From: Gemmatimonadota bacterium
GTDB taxonomy: Bacteria > Latescibacterota > UBA2968
NCBI GenBank assembly: GCA_002727195.1
Contig: PBWH01000020.1
Location: forward strand, 48,136 to 112,135
Direction: 5' to 3'
DNA length: 64,000 nt
Below are positions 54,231-63,153 of the stretch, in pieces. Each line of letters opens with the position of its first letter. Within the stretch, counting starts at the first letter, position 1. The notes under the pieces are model-generated. The model saw only the letters and a program-made list of their open reading frames with translations, searched no databases and was not told the origin of the DNA. Made by a program: the position numbers and the translations under genes.

Positions 54231-55160
54231 ATGGTGTATAGGAGACTTGGCGGAACGGATCTGCATGTTTCGGAAATCGGGTTCGGAACGTGGGGCCTCG
54301 GCGGTGACTCATACGGTGTAACCGAAGATCGCACGTCACTCGATGCGATCGCACTGGCGCTCGAACGCGGGATCACGTTTTTCGATACCGCGGATTGCTA
54401 CGGTCGCGGGAGGAGCGAGCGGCTGTTGGGCAAAGGGCTGGGGGCCTGCCGGCAGGATGTCGTGATCGCCACGAAGGCGGGCATGGTGTCAAGAGTGCAG
54501 CGGAATTTCGACGCGAGCCACGTTCAGCGGTCGGTCGAGGGGAGTCTTCAGCGACTGAACACCGACTACGTTGACGTGCTTCAGTTGCACAGCCCTAGAG
54601 AAGACGACATCGTCCAAGCGGTGGAGACCTGCGGTTGGGCTGGCAGGCTAGTCGAGGAGGGGAAGGTAGGCGCGGTCGGAGTCTCCGTGTCACGTCCAGA
54701 GGACGCCGGAGCATTCGTTCGCGCCGGCGTACGTGTGATTCAGGTCAATTTCAACCTATTGGACCAGCGGGTTCGGGCGAGTGGGCTTCTCGCACTCGCT
54801 CGAGCTGAAGACGTGGGGTTGATCGCGCGGACACCCCTGTGCTTCGGGTTTCTGACGGGTCGATATGCCGGTGACGAAGCGTTCGGCGTGGACGACCATC
54901 GGTCCCTTTGGTCGATCCAGCAACGGAAACTCTGGGCACAGGGTATCCGGAGATTCGACACCAAGGACGAGGAATCGGACATCATGTTTGCCTTGAACTT
55001 CTGTCTCTCGTATCCGGAAATCTCCACCGTGATCCCCGGCATGCTCACTCCGGCGCACGTAGAAGAAAACTGCCGGGCGGCCGGACTCCCTCCAATGGAC
55101 TGTGAAGCCTTGAATCAGTTGTTCGATACCTACAATGAGCAATCGTTTATCGTGAAATGA
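54231..55160 (+). CDS. Aldo/keto reductase
   Basis: A 309-residue NAD(P)H-dependent reductase with the tetrad D52, Y57, K82, H120 intact (FFDTADCYGRGRSER, VIATKAG, VLQLHSPRED). It has no ParB-like tail, unlike the first AKR in the cluster. It follows the second E1 pair, just as the first AKR follows the first E1 pair one gene later, so the two modules share the same ingredients. It overlaps the next gene by 4 bases. It may reduce the keto group formed by the E1 reaction. Confidence 0.85.
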   Translation: MVYRRLGGTDLHVSEIGFGTWGLGGDSYGVTEDRTSLDAIALALERGITFFDTADCYGRGRSERLLGKGLGACRQDVVIATKAGMVSRVQRNFDASHVQRSVEGSLQRLNTDYVDVLQLHSPREDDIVQAVETCGWAGRLVEEGKVGAVGVSVSRPEDAGAFVRAGVRVIQVNFNLLDQRVRASGLLALARAEDVGLIARTPLCFGFLTGRYAGDEAFGVDDHRSLWSIQQRKLWAQGIRRFDTKDEESDIMFALNFCLSYPEISTVIPGMLTPAHVEENCRAAGLPPMDCEALNQLFDTYNEQSFIVK

Positions 55161-56224
55161 TCGTTACCAAGACACCTTTTCGGATTTCGTTCTTCGGCGG
55201 TGGTACCGACTACCCTCAGTGGTATAAGAAAGAGGGGGGCGCTGTTCTGTCCACCTCGATCAACAAGCATTGCTACATCACCTGTCGGGTCCATCCTCCG
55301 ATCCCGAACATTCGCCACAGGATCGTATGGTCGCATATAGAGACGCCAAACAGCGTGGAGGAAGTCTTGCACCCAGCAGTGCGTGAGGCCCTGATCTACC
55401 TGGGGTTCGACGACTCCATCGGGGTGGAAGTCCACCACCAGGGTGATCTACCGGCTCGGTCGGGCATAGGGTCCAGTTCGTCCTTTGCGGTCGGTCTGAT
55501 CAAGGCGCTCAAGACCGTGCTCGGTGACGAGATCGACCGTGACGGACTGGTCCGTGAGGCAACACATCTCGAGCGAGATATCTTATCAGAGGTCGTGGGA
55601 TCGCAAGATCAGATCGCAGCGGCTTACGGAGGCCTCAACGTCATACAGTTCGGAAGAGATGGCACTTATGCCGTGACCCCCATAGACGCTGCCCCCCAGC
55701 GCATACGCCGGCTGCAGGAGCGGCTGATGCTCTTCTACATCGGGTCGAGCCGGACAGCTTCGAAGATCGCGGCGGACCAGGTCTCCAACTTCGGTGATCA
55801 CCAGGAGACGCTTCGACGCATGCACAGGATGGTCGACTCCGCCAGATCCATCCTTGAAGGGGAGGAGAATCTAGACGCCTTTGGTGAACTTCTCCACGAA
55901 GCCTGGATGAACAAGCGAGAGCTTAGTCGGATGGTCAGCACACCCCTGATCGACCACCTCTATGCAACGGCGCGCCAGCACGGCGCGCTGGGTGGGAAAC
56001 TGCTCGGCGCGGGCGGCACGGGCTTTCTGCTGCTGTATGTTCCGCCTGAGAATCAGCACCGGGTCGGTCGAGTTTTCCACGCCTATAGTCACGTGCCCTT
56101 CACTTTTGCAGAACAAGGGTGCGAGTTGATATTCGAAGGCAGCGAGCACATGGCTGACAATCTGCGTTGGTGCAGAGACTACCTGAAGGACCGCCCCGCG
56201 GACTGGTTCGAGAGGCCATCGTGA
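55157..56224 (+). CDS. HddA-like sugar kinase (GHMP family)
   Basis: A 355-residue GHMP kinase. TKTPFRISFFGGGTDYPQWY is the first conserved block, PARSGIGSSSS at 99-109 the ATP loop, and LLGAGGTGFLLLYV the third block. The pattern fits D-glycero-D-manno-heptose-7-phosphate kinase (HddA), which precedes HddC. The HddC-like gene is 11 kb upstream at 43496. The classical steps between (GmhA, GmhB) are not present here. An alternative is a galactokinase- or fucokinase-like role. Confidence 0.78.
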   Translation: MIVTKTPFRISFFGGGTDYPQWYKKEGGAVLSTSINKHCYITCRVHPPIPNIRHRIVWSHIETPNSVEEVLHPAVREALIYLGFDDSIGVEVHHQGDLPARSGIGSSSSFAVGLIKALKTVLGDEIDRDGLVREATHLERDILSEVVGSQDQIAAAYGGLNVIQFGRDGTYAVTPIDAAPQRIRRLQERLMLFYIGSSRTASKIAADQVSNFGDHQETLRRMHRMVDSARSILEGEENLDAFGELLHEAWMNKRELSRMVSTPLIDHLYATARQHGALGGKLLGAGGTGFLLLYVPPENQHRVGRVFHAYSHVPFTFAEQGCELIFEGSEHMADNLRWCRDYLKDRPADWFERPS

Positions 56225-57981
56225 TACTCCCGAGCCGACAGCACGTGACCGCCTTCGCCGCGTTCTCGCTTCCGTTCTGGCTGCTCTACCTGTCCGACTT
56301 GATGATCGGCCGGCGAGACTACGACATGTTTGCGGCCGAGACGTTCGGCATCCTCTTTTCTACTGGTGGTGGACTGGTCTTGTCTGATGGGTGGAACCTG
56401 GGTCGGTTTATCAGCCACCATCCAGGGGTTCCGCTTACCGAGCTGTCGGCTCTGTACTTCTGGGCCTTCGGGGCCCCGGAGCTGACCTTCGAGGGCTTCC
56501 GCCTGTTCTGTATCGGCGTCAACTACGTCACGCTGACTTTGGCCGCGTGCTGGGGCGCGACGATGGCAGTTCGGCACGACATACCGAACCTGCCGATTCT
56601 CATCGCGTCTGCACTTTCAGCCGTAATGCCCGGTGTCGCTGCCTTGTCGCCAACGCTGACAGCCTACCATACCTATGGGGTATTGCTCGTGCCGACGGGG
56701 CTGGGTGTCTACCTGATTGCTGACGGCCGACCGCAGGTCGCTGGCGGGGTCTACTGGATGCTCGGATTCCTCCTGTCGATCATGTATCTGGGGTTGCTCA
56801 CACTAATCGGTGTCGCCGCAGCTGTGCTGGTCGGGCGTCGGCTGAGGCTGGGCTCGGATCACGGATCCTATCGTGGAAAGCTGATGGTCGGTGCCGGAGT
56901 GGTCCTGTTTGCGTGGGTGGTCAGTTCAGCCATCGGCAGAGTCGCTTCACGGCTCGTCTACGACACAATGGGTTGGAACGGCTCGGTCATCGAAGACATT
57001 GGTGGGACGAGCTACCACGTCGCCCTTGGTCTTGTCGCGGTGGGGGTGGCCTGGAGCGTTTTCAGGTCTCACCTTCGGAAGTGGTGCTGGCACTCGTTGG
57101 GGAGTGTCCTGCTCGGCTGGGCAGTCGGGGTAAACTTATTCGCGTTTGTTTACCCGAAAGCGGCAGTGGCGGCCATCCTGTCGAAAGGTGGTGCGGCGCG
57201 TAGCGATCTGTCGCCCGTCGATCTCGTGCGGCAGGCCGACCTGCTTGGCTTTCTGGGTACCTCGCCGTGGCACGCCCTGATCCTGGCGACACTTCTTGTC
57301 GGATGCTGGGCTATCGTCCGCTCGGTTCGCACCGCAGAAAACCGCGACCGGGACCGGGCAATCGGTGCGTTCATTGTTGTTACGGTCGGTCTCAATCTGG
57401 TTTCTGCCGCCGACGCGAGCTTGATCCAGGGAGTTGCCAGAGACTACAACTCCAGCCGCTACTACAACAATGTGATTGTTGTCCTTCCTGCCATAATGGT
57501 ATGGCTGGCTGGTCTGGGGAAGCGAGTGTGGGCTACAGGACTTGTGGTAGGGGCAACAGTGTTCGTGCTGTCTCTGGTCGACTACGCGCGTGTCGTGGTA
57601 CCCGTGTCGGCAGCGAATCATGCCCTCGCCCAGGAGATATCAGCTCAGGTGAACACACATCTGGAGACTTATCCCGAGGGCGAAGTGCTCAGTTTTGTGA
57701 GCTACATCCCGGATGCCTGCAACGTCGCGCAGGCCTTCTGGCAGCTGTCGCTACGAGACAAGGAGACGGCCCAGCGACTGTCACGAGACCGACGGGTCCG
57801 GGCAGCCTACCCGACGCTGGAAGAGGCGTTGACGGACGCGCCTACACTGATCGTCTCGGGCAGGCAGGTACCATATATACAAGACCGGAAGCAGGATGGC
57901 CGTTTGAAGTGGGAGCGACCGCAAGGCCGGGTCGCTATGCCCGCATATTTGCAGGTCGTATTCGTCGAAGGCGCAGAGTAG
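56221..57981 (+). CDS. Multi-pass membrane protein, function unknown
   Basis: Start GTG 56221, overlapping the HddA-like stop by 4 bases; a longer frame from 56167 is inside that gene. The 586-residue protein has about 12 membrane segments through residue 470 and a soluble tail of about 110 residues. An early loop after the first helix has RRDYDMFAAETF, as in GT39-like or polymerase-like proteins. No diagnostic residue is clear. A glycosyltransferase or Wzy-like role is possible from context. Confidence 0.5.
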   Translation: MILPSRQHVTAFAAFSLPFWLLYLSDLMIGRRDYDMFAAETFGILFSTGGGLVLSDGWNLGRFISHHPGVPLTELSALYFWAFGAPELTFEGFRLFCIGVNYVTLTLAACWGATMAVRHDIPNLPILIASALSAVMPGVAALSPTLTAYHTYGVLLVPTGLGVYLIADGRPQVAGGVYWMLGFLLSIMYLGLLTLIGVAAAVLVGRRLRLGSDHGSYRGKLMVGAGVVLFAWVVSSAIGRVASRLVYDTMGWNGSVIEDIGGTSYHVALGLVAVGVAWSVFRSHLRKWCWHSLGSVLLGWAVGVNLFAFVYPKAAVAAILSKGGAARSDLSPVDLVRQADLLGFLGTSPWHALILATLLVGCWAIVRSVRTAENRDRDRAIGAFIVVTVGLNLVSAADASLIQGVARDYNSSRYYNNVIVVLPAIMVWLAGLGKRVWATGLVVGATVFVLSLVDYARVVVPVSAANHALAQEISAQVNTHLETYPEGEVLSFVSYIPDACNVAQAFWQLSLRDKETAQRLSRDRRVRAAYPTLEEALTDAPTLIVSGRQVPYIQDRKQDGRLKWERPQGRVAMPAYLQVVFVEGAE

Positions 57982-58009
57982 GCAAAATCAACCGGTAGAT
58001 TGGAGAGTC

Positions 58010-59578
58010 ATGAGCGAACCCACGGCAGTCGAGTTCGATGAGGCCGCTGCGGAGGCCGAGAAGAAGCAGATCGCCCGTGTGATAAAGCCGGACAAGGGCC
58101 TGACGTCGTTGCCTCCAAGGAAGACTGAGTCGCAACGTGTCCTGCTCATCGTCCCACCAGGGACTCTGGAGGAGTCCTATGGTCGGCTGTCCGCTGCCGC
58201 TGGCGAACTGCCCATGCTTGGTCTTGCCTACATCGCGGCATCGCTGAGAGACCAAGGACACGAGGTCAAGATCATCGACTACGAGGTCAACGACTGGCCG
58301 ATCGATCGTGTTGAGCAGGACATTCGAGACTTCAACCCGCGTGTCGTTGGGATGACCGCCTACATCACGAACATGAAGCGATGCGCGCGGATCTGTGAAA
58401 TCACGAAGGGCATCTCCCCCGGTATCACGACGATCCTGGGGGGGCCCCAGGTTTCCGTCTTCCCCGAGGAGGCGTTCCACTCGCCGGATGTCGACATGAT
58501 CGTGCTGTCTGAGGGCGAGATCATCATACGGAACGTGATGAACGCACTCGGCGACGATAAGGCGTTGCGAGAGGTCAAAGGCATCTGGTTCCGATCCAGG
58601 ATGGGCGAGATCATACAGAATGAACGCGAGGGGCTGGTCGATGACCTGGACATGTTCCCCTCTCCCGCTCTGGACCTGTATGACATGGAGCACTACTTCC
58701 CGCCGGCGCATATCCGGGGGAAGAAGGTCGCACACATGCTGACCTCCAGAGGGTGCCCCTTCAAATGCACGTTCTGCGAGACGAAGCTCACCTTCGGGAG
58801 GAGCTTCCGGTATCACAGCACGGATCGAGTGCTCGAGGACATGCAGACGCTGATCGATCAGGGCTACGACAGCTTCCAGTTCTACGACGACATCTTCACG
58901 ATCAACAAGCCGCGCGTAGAGGACCTGTGTCGTGGGATCATCGACAGGGGATGGGACATCCAGTGGATGTGCTTTACTCGGACTAATTGTGTGTCAGAAG
59001 AAATGCTGGCGTTGATGCGCGAGTCCGGGTGCTACCTGATCACCTATGGAGGAGAATCCGGGGATGATGACCTGCTCAAGCTGATCAAGAAGGATCTGAC
59101 TGTGGCAAAGAACTACGAGGGGATCGAGATGGCTCGACGCCACGGGATCCAGACCCAGTCGTCATTCATGATCGGTCTGCCGACAGAAACCCCCGAGCAG
59201 ACGATGCGCACCATCGACTTCGCGATCGACAGCGGCCTCGACTACGCCGTCTTCCCGATTACTGAACCTTACCCGGGGACGGAGCTATGGGTGGATGCGC
59301 AGAAGTATGGGACGTTCGACAGGTCAGGAAAGTATCAGAACAATCTACTGTCGGAGAACTCCGCTGTGTGGGTACCGCACGGACGGACGCGGGAGGACCT
59401 CGAGACTCACGCGCAACTCGCCATGCGCAAGTTTTATCTACGACCGCGCATCCTGTTCCAGGCGCTCCTGAACTTCTGGCATCTGCCGACGCGGCGCGCG
59501 CTCCGCTACCTATGGTCGGGGCTCAAATACTTCGTGATCGGCAGGTTCACGAGTTCACGTGCGGGAGCAAGATACTAA
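58010..59578 (+). CDS. B12-binding-domain radical SAM protein
   Basis: A 522-residue enzyme with TGGAGAG before ATG 58010. Residues about 50-190 form the B12-binding domain (LPMLGLAYIAASLRDQGHEV, ILGGPQVSVFPEEAF). The cluster motif is C249-x3-C253-x2-C256 (CPFKCTFC). GGESGDDDLLKLIKKDL and FMIGLPTETPEQTM are typical of the P-methyltransferase/BchE-like class. It lies between membrane and AsnB-like genes. It is the third B12/SAM enzyme in the window. Confidence 0.85.
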   Translation: MSEPTAVEFDEAAAEAEKKQIARVIKPDKGLTSLPPRKTESQRVLLIVPPGTLEESYGRLSAAAGELPMLGLAYIAASLRDQGHEVKIIDYEVNDWPIDRVEQDIRDFNPRVVGMTAYITNMKRCARICEITKGISPGITTILGGPQVSVFPEEAFHSPDVDMIVLSEGEIIIRNVMNALGDDKALREVKGIWFRSRMGEIIQNEREGLVDDLDMFPSPALDLYDMEHYFPPAHIRGKKVAHMLTSRGCPFKCTFCETKLTFGRSFRYHSTDRVLEDMQTLIDQGYDSFQFYDDIFTINKPRVEDLCRGIIDRGWDIQWMCFTRTNCVSEEMLALMRESGCYLITYGGESGDDDLLKLIKKDLTVAKNYEGIEMARRHGIQTQSSFMIGLPTETPEQTMRTIDFAIDSGLDYAVFPITEPYPGTELWVDAQKYGTFDRSGKYQNNLLSENSAVWVPHGRTREDLETHAQLAMRKFYLRPRILFQALLNFWHLPTRRALRYLWSGLKYFVIGRFTSSRAGARY

Positions 59579-59584
59579 GCCCCT

Positions 59585-61501
59585 ATGTGCGGAATCTTCG
59601 GTTGGATCCAGTGGCAGGAGGAACTCTCGAACCAGGATGTCCTCTGCGCGAGGAGAGCGACGGACAGCATGGTTCACCGCGGCCCCGATGCGAGCGGAGA
59701 GTGGTGCGAAGGCGGTGTATACATGGGGCACCGTCGTTTGAGTGTCATCGATCTGTCGGACAACGCGATCCAGCCGTTTCATTCCGCTGATGACCGGTAT
59801 GTGCTCACGTTCAACGGCGAGATCTACAACTACCTGGAGTTGCGTGAGGAACTTGGTCGGGAGGGATACCGGTTTCAGTCCCAGTCCGATACAGAGGTAC
59901 TGCTGAAGGCCCTGATTGCCTGGGATACCCGCGCCCTCAACAGGCTCGATGGTATGTTTGCGGGAGCTTTTCACGATCGCAAGACAGGCCGACACGTGCT
60001 CTTCCGCGACCCTCTCGGTCAGAAGCCGCTCTACTACTGTAGCGATGATCGAGGCCTGATCTATGCCTCCGAGGTGAGAGCTTTCCAGGAGCTTTCTGAC
60101 CGCACCTGGCGAATCGACCGGGAGGCGTTCCGACGGTATCTCGTTAACGCCTACTACGTGGCCGATACCTCCCCCTTTCAGGGCGTCCGGAAGCTCCTCC
60201 CCGGGATGTTGATCGAGTCTATCGACGGGACTGTTCGGTCCGCGCGCTGGTGGGACTCCATACCCGGCCAGGACACGATCAAAGTGGACGCGATAGAAGC
60301 GGCAGAGGAGTTCGAGCGACTCTTTGAGCGGTCCTGCTCAATCACCATGCGTTCGGATGTGCCAGTTGGAGTCTTCCTCAGCGGGGGGGTGGACAGTTCC
60401 ATGGTCCTCGACAGCTGTCATCGTCTCGTGCCTGACATAAAGTCATTCAGCGTGTCGATGGAAGACGCGGACTACGACGAGGGATCAAAGGCTCGGGAGG
60501 TTGCCAAACACGTCGGGGTGAAGCGTCACACCTCGATCATGATGGATCAGGAAGCGCTCCTGGCGAGCTTTGACGGGCTCATGCACAAGATGGACGAACC
60601 CCAGGCCGATCCCGGGTTTGTGAACGTGTATTACCTGACTCAGCAAAGTCGTCCCGAGATTACGGTAGCGCTTACGGGAGACGGCGCCGACGAGCTCTTC
60701 GGGGGATATATCCCGTTTGTCGGCGTACCCTTCGAGAGCGTCTTCCACGCCGTTCCGGATTCCCTGATCGCCCTTGCGAGATATGGGGTGACCCGACTGC
60801 TCCCAGGGAGCGACGGCTACGTCGGACCCCAGTTCAGGGCACTTGCTTACCTGCAAGCCTTTCCCGCCGCCCGGTCGGCGCGAGCCAGCGTCTGGTTATC
60901 CACGCTCCCGGCAGACGAGCTCAAGAATCTGATGCCCCTCGCCGAGCCCGGGTTCTTCGATCCTACCCGGACTGACGGCGCCTTTCGGATAAGCAACGAG
61001 TATCACGAGGTGTCCTCCGGCATGTCATCCGTGCAACGGCTCCTGTATTATTACCAGAAGGTGTTTCTGCCTGAGTTTGTGTGTCACCACACCGACCGCG
61101 CCGCTATGATGCACAGCCTGGAGGCAAGATCGCCATTTCTGTCGGTTCCCATGATCGAATTCGCCAACTGTCTGCCCAATCGGTTCAAGGTCAGCCGGAT
61201 GCAGCTCAAGGTGCTGCTGAAGCACGTTCTCAAGCAACGCCAGTTTCCGGATCCCATTGTCCGGCAGCGGAAGCAGGGCTTCACCTTCCCGATCGCGCGA
61301 TGGCTGAAGCAGAGTATGCTTCCGATGGTGGACGCTCTGTCCGACATCGAAGAGATCACCGACGGCGAGGTCTCACTGAAGGAGCTGAACCGGATGATCG
61401 ACCAGCACATGGATGGTCGACGAAGCTACTATCGAATCATCTACAACCTGATCGTGTTCAGAGCATGGCGGAAGCGGAATCCAGGCCTGACGTTCGCGTG
61501 A
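59585..61501 (+). CDS. AsnB-like glutamine-dependent amidotransferase
   Basis: A 638-residue protein. Cys2 (MCGIFGW) is the glutaminase nucleophile, with the N-terminal Ntn domain to about 210. The synthetase P-loop is SGGVDSS at 266-272, followed by LTGDGADELFGGY. It resembles asparagine synthetase B, but AsnB-type enzymes in O-antigen clusters (WbpS-like) amidate uronic acids. Given its place between a radical SAM gene and a heparinase-fold gene, uronamide formation is the likely role. It overlaps the next gene by 4 bases. Confidence 0.85.
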   Translation: MCGIFGWIQWQEELSNQDVLCARRATDSMVHRGPDASGEWCEGGVYMGHRRLSVIDLSDNAIQPFHSADDRYVLTFNGEIYNYLELREELGREGYRFQSQSDTEVLLKALIAWDTRALNRLDGMFAGAFHDRKTGRHVLFRDPLGQKPLYYCSDDRGLIYASEVRAFQELSDRTWRIDREAFRRYLVNAYYVADTSPFQGVRKLLPGMLIESIDGTVRSARWWDSIPGQDTIKVDAIEAAEEFERLFERSCSITMRSDVPVGVFLSGGVDSSMVLDSCHRLVPDIKSFSVSMEDADYDEGSKAREVAKHVGVKRHTSIMMDQEALLASFDGLMHKMDEPQADPGFVNVYYLTQQSRPEITVALTGDGADELFGGYIPFVGVPFESVFHAVPDSLIALARYGVTRLLPGSDGYVGPQFRALAYLQAFPAARSARASVWLSTLPADELKNLMPLAEPGFFDPTRTDGAFRISNEYHEVSSGMSSVQRLLYYYQKVFLPEFVCHHTDRAAMMHSLEARSPFLSVPMIEFANCLPNRFKVSRMQLKVLLKHVLKQRQFPDPIVRQRKQGFTFPIARWLKQSMLPMVDALSDIEEITDGEVSLKELNRMIDQHMDGRRSYYRIIYNLIVFRAWRKRNPGLTFA

Positions 61502-63153
61502 GCGAAAGCGACTACACGTTTCAGGCGCGGTATGTTGCCGAGTCTGCCTGGCGTTTGATTGGCATGCAGGACGCGAATCCTGCCTCACCAAGCTACGGGT
61601 GTTTCGACTACAAGTTCTGGCGAGACAAGACGTCGGAGTTTGCCGACGCCCGGTATCAGGAGGCAGCTCCCGCCTTGCTGCTTCTGTCGCTTCCCGCGTT
61701 CGAATCGATCCGGGAGCAGGCTGGTGCACCCGGGGTGGCGTCCCTGCGCTCAGCCTTTTCGTCCGGCCTCACCTTTTGGTCACGGTCGCAGTATGCGGAT
61801 GGGAGCTTTGACGAATGGTATAAGGGTGAGCGTGGGTTTGCGGCCACTGAGTTTACGACAATCGCATACGGTCTGGCCGCCTACCTCGGTGATGAGGTCA
61901 TCACGGATTCAGATCGAGAGGCGCTTGGGCAAGTTCTCACTCGGGCCTGTGACTGGCTCTTAAGCCGGCACGACACTGTTAAGGCGAACCACGAGGCGGC
62001 AGCCGGTGCCGCTCTCGCGCTGGGATGGGTGGTCACGCGGGAGGAACGCTACCGAACCGCGGCGGCGGCAAAGATCGACCATACACTCGGGCGGCAGACT
62101 GAGGAAGGCTGGTTCCCCGAGGTTGGCGGGATGGATCTGGGGTATTGCTCGGTCCTGCTCGACTACGTGATGCTGTATACGCTGGTGACCGGCGACGAGC
62201 GTGCGATTCCTGCGATGCAACGTCTCTGTGCCTATATGGTGCCGCTCGTTCATCCAGACGGTACGATCTCTCCCGAAGCCGGATTGTGCATGAATCCGTA
62301 TGTCAGCCGGATCGGTTTTGGACTGCTGTCTCCGAAGGACGATCGTGCAGCCCAGTTCACCGGCTTGTTTGCCCGGGTGTCGGTGGGCCGGCCAGGCCTG
62401 GTTCCAACGCTGGGCGATGATCTGCGGCTTGCCCGCTGGGCGTATCTGCCGCTACTGACCTGGATGCTTCGAGAGCGATTCATCTGGTCCTGCGACTCGG
62501 TCGCGTACCCTGAAGGTTGGACCTGCTACCCAGGGTCCGGTGTGTGCGTATTCCACTGGGACAATGTTCACGCTTACGTCTCCGTTGCCGGCGGTGGCGT
62601 CATCAGGATCTTTCGTGGCCAGAAGCTGGTTGTCGAAGATCTGGGCATCCACGTTGGATCCGGAGAGGATATGAGGGTTTCGCAGGGCTACGATCCCGGA
62701 CGTGATTGGTCCCTGTCGGGTGACGGGATCGAGATGACGCTCTCCATGAACAAGCCGGTCTTCGCATACCCCGGGTTCCTGTCTCGCTTGATCCTTCGGG
62801 TCGGGGCGACGACAGCGACCGGTTCCTGGCTGTTGAGATCCCTGATCGATCGATACCGGCTGAAGAGTGGGACAGCCCTGAACCAGTCCGCAGGCGCACT
62901 CAGCAAGGGATCGTCCGGTGTGACCAGCCTTCGCCGGGTCACGATCGGTCAGACATTCCTGAAGATTCGGGATGAAATCCACTCCAGTATCGGGCCTCTG
63001 GAGGGGGCCCGGATCCAGTGTCGTTTCATATCCGTGGGCAACATTTCACGAACTGACTCGATGGATGCGCCGGCAGAACGCGTGACGATCGAGAAGACAG
63101 TGGACCTGGATGATGCATCGACATCGATGACGATATCGAGTGGGATACCATGA
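61498..63153 (+). CDS. Heparinase-fold (alpha/alpha toroid) protein, possible polysaccharide lyase
   Basis: Start GTG 61498; a longer open frame upstream (from 61081) lies inside AsnB. The 551 residues begin with an all-helical region (about 1-330) with repeated Ala-rich helices (EAAAGAALALGWVV, then YCSVLLDYVMLYTL), followed by a beta-rich C-terminal region, the plan of heparinase II/III-type proteins. KANHEAAAGAALALG and GWFPEVGGMDLGYC resemble their active-site surroundings. No signal peptide is seen, so it appears cytoplasmic, odd for a lyase. It could act on a nucleotide or lipid-linked sugar instead. Confidence 0.65.
   Translation: MSESDYTFQARYVAESAWRLIGMQDANPASPSYGCFDYKFWRDKTSEFADARYQEAAPALLLLSLPAFESIREQAGAPGVASLRSAFSSGLTFWSRSQYADGSFDEWYKGERGFAATEFTTIAYGLAAYLGDEVITDSDREALGQVLTRACDWLLSRHDTVKANHEAAAGAALALGWVVTREERYRTAAAAKIDHTLGRQTEEGWFPEVGGMDLGYCSVLLDYVMLYTLVTGDERAIPAMQRLCAYMVPLVHPDGTISPEAGLCMNPYVSRIGFGLLSPKDDRAAQFTGLFARVSVGRPGLVPTLGDDLRLARWAYLPLLTWMLRERFIWSCDSVAYPEGWTCYPGSGVCVFHWDNVHAYVSVAGGGVIRIFRGQKLVVEDLGIHVGSGEDMRVSQGYDPGRDWSLSGDGIEMTLSMNKPVFAYPGFLSRLILRVGATTATGSWLLRSLIDRYRLKSGTALNQSAGALSKGSSGVTSLRRVTIGQTFLKIRDEIHSSIGPLEGARIQCRFISVGNISRTDSMDAPAERVTIEKTVDLDDASTSMTISSGIP

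Noticed and set aside
61081..61497. Longer N-terminus for the heparinase-fold protein
   Set aside because: It runs antisense-like through the AsnB 3' end in another frame; GTG 61498 gives a clean 4-base overlap.
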